Source of the DNA: Anolis sagrei
Lineage: Eukaryota > Chordata > Lepidosauria > Squamata > Anolidae
Length of the DNA: 64,000 nucleotides
Assembly (NCBI RefSeq): GCF_037176765.1
Contig: NC_090025.1
Span: 13,131,045 to 13,195,044 of the forward strand
Direction of reading: 5' to 3'
Shown here: in pieces, positions 63,476-64,000 of the stretch
Position numbering within the stretch: position 1 is the first letter of the stretch
Layout: each line of letters starts with the position of its first letter
Notes under the pieces: model-generated
Told to the model about the DNA's origin: nothing
Database searches by the model: none
The model's input: only the letters and a program-made list of their open reading frames with translations
Program-made: the position numbers and the translations under genes

Positions 63476-63727
63476 TATTATAAGCACAGTGCAGGAGACA
63501 AATGAAGCTGTCTTCCTGACCCCTCTCTTCATTCTGATCTCAGAGCAGTGGTTTGTGCTGGGGGTGGGGGGGGGGGGGCTCCCAACTGATGGCACTGGAG
63601 GCAAGATGGAACTGCCTTCATGCCCCCCCTCTAGATCAATAAAAGGCTATAATATTAGAACCCCAAGTACCTGTTTTCTTTATCAAGATTACAGTCAATA
63701 CACTGCTTGTCAATTGTACATACGCAA

Positions 63728-63905
63728 AATCTGATACAAGTTGAACATCCCTTATCTGAAATACTTGGGGCTAGCATTCCATATTTCGGATTTTGGAATA
63801 ATTGCTTATACATAATGAAATATCTTGAATATGGGGCCCAAGTCTAAACAAATTCATTAATGTTCCATATGCATCGTATACACATGGTCTGAAGATTATT
63901 TTATA
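63728..63905 (+). mobile_element. Tigger/mariner-like DNA repeat fragment
   Basis: GAACATCCCTTATCTGAAAT, ATTTCGGATTTTGGAATAAT, CATAATGAAATATCTTGAAT and ATGGGGCCCAAGTCTAAACA recall an old mammalian DNA repeat of the pogo/Tigger kind. Family tentative. An L2-like tail follows to the window end. Confidence 0.45.
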
Positions 63906-64000
63906 CACTGCAAGTTGTCTTGTGGAAAATATTGGGATATAAATAAACATAATAATAATAATACATAATAATACATAACATTTTAACAGCATTGTGTCTG

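Noticed and set aside
63548-63582. G-run near 63.56 kb as a G-quadruplex regulator or GRSF1 self-binding site
   Set aside because: A single long G homopolymer in the last visible intron with no other support; too weak to report as a feature.

Overview
The window is vertebrate nuclear DNA, most likely from a squamate reptile (an iguanian-type lizard). The evidence is two intron-containing genes in the divergent order known from human 4q13.3, plus a squamate-style repeat load: L2, CR1, BovB/RTE, R4-type and I/R1-type LINEs, Sauria-type and other tRNA SINEs, Penelope-like elements, hAT families and palindromic MITEs. Family names rest on remembered consensus sequences, since no search could be run.

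Gene 1, minus strand: MOB1B, a Hippo/LATS kinase co-activator. All six coding exons are found and splice in phase into exactly 216 codons plus stop. The start codon is at 38473-38471 in a CpG-rich promoter and the stop is at 6833-6831. A long repeat-free 3' UTR probably runs to about 2.2 kb. Gene 2, plus strand: GRSF1, a mitochondrial G-rich-RNA-binding protein with three quasi-RRMs. Eight coding exons (51634-62322) join in phase to 430 codons. The short last exon lies beyond the right edge.

Layout: 1-2200, stacked old repeats downstream of MOB1B. 2200-38473, MOB1B with introns full of SINE, LINE and hAT insertions; intron 1 begins with about 2.8 kb of pure purine strand (35.5-38.35 kb). 38.35-38.84 kb, MOB1B CpG promoter. 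38.95-40.57 kb, about 1.6 kb of A/T-only tandem DNA. 40.6-51.3 kb, intergenic, holding a solo LTR with flanking duplications, CR1, L2, Sauria SINE, Penelope-like inverted pairs and a BovB LINE that ends about 300 bp before the GRSF1 start codon. 51.34-51.95 kb, GRSF1 CpG promoter and exon 1. 52.0-54.6 kb, about 2.5 kb of ATT-rich minisatellite in GRSF1 intron 1. 55-62.3 kb, the remaining GRSF1 exons separated by LINE and SINE copies.

The two genes are transcribed away from each other from separate promoters about 13 kb apart. Both promoters carry similar ZNF143/STAF-like motifs. No RNA gene, CRISPR array or autonomous intact mobile element was found. The most interesting points are hammerhead-ribozyme-like folds in the Penelope-like repeats, nested hAT insertions with perfect target duplications, a solo LTR that is almost entirely open reading frame, and the kilobase-scale low-complexity tracts that follow exon 1 in both genes.
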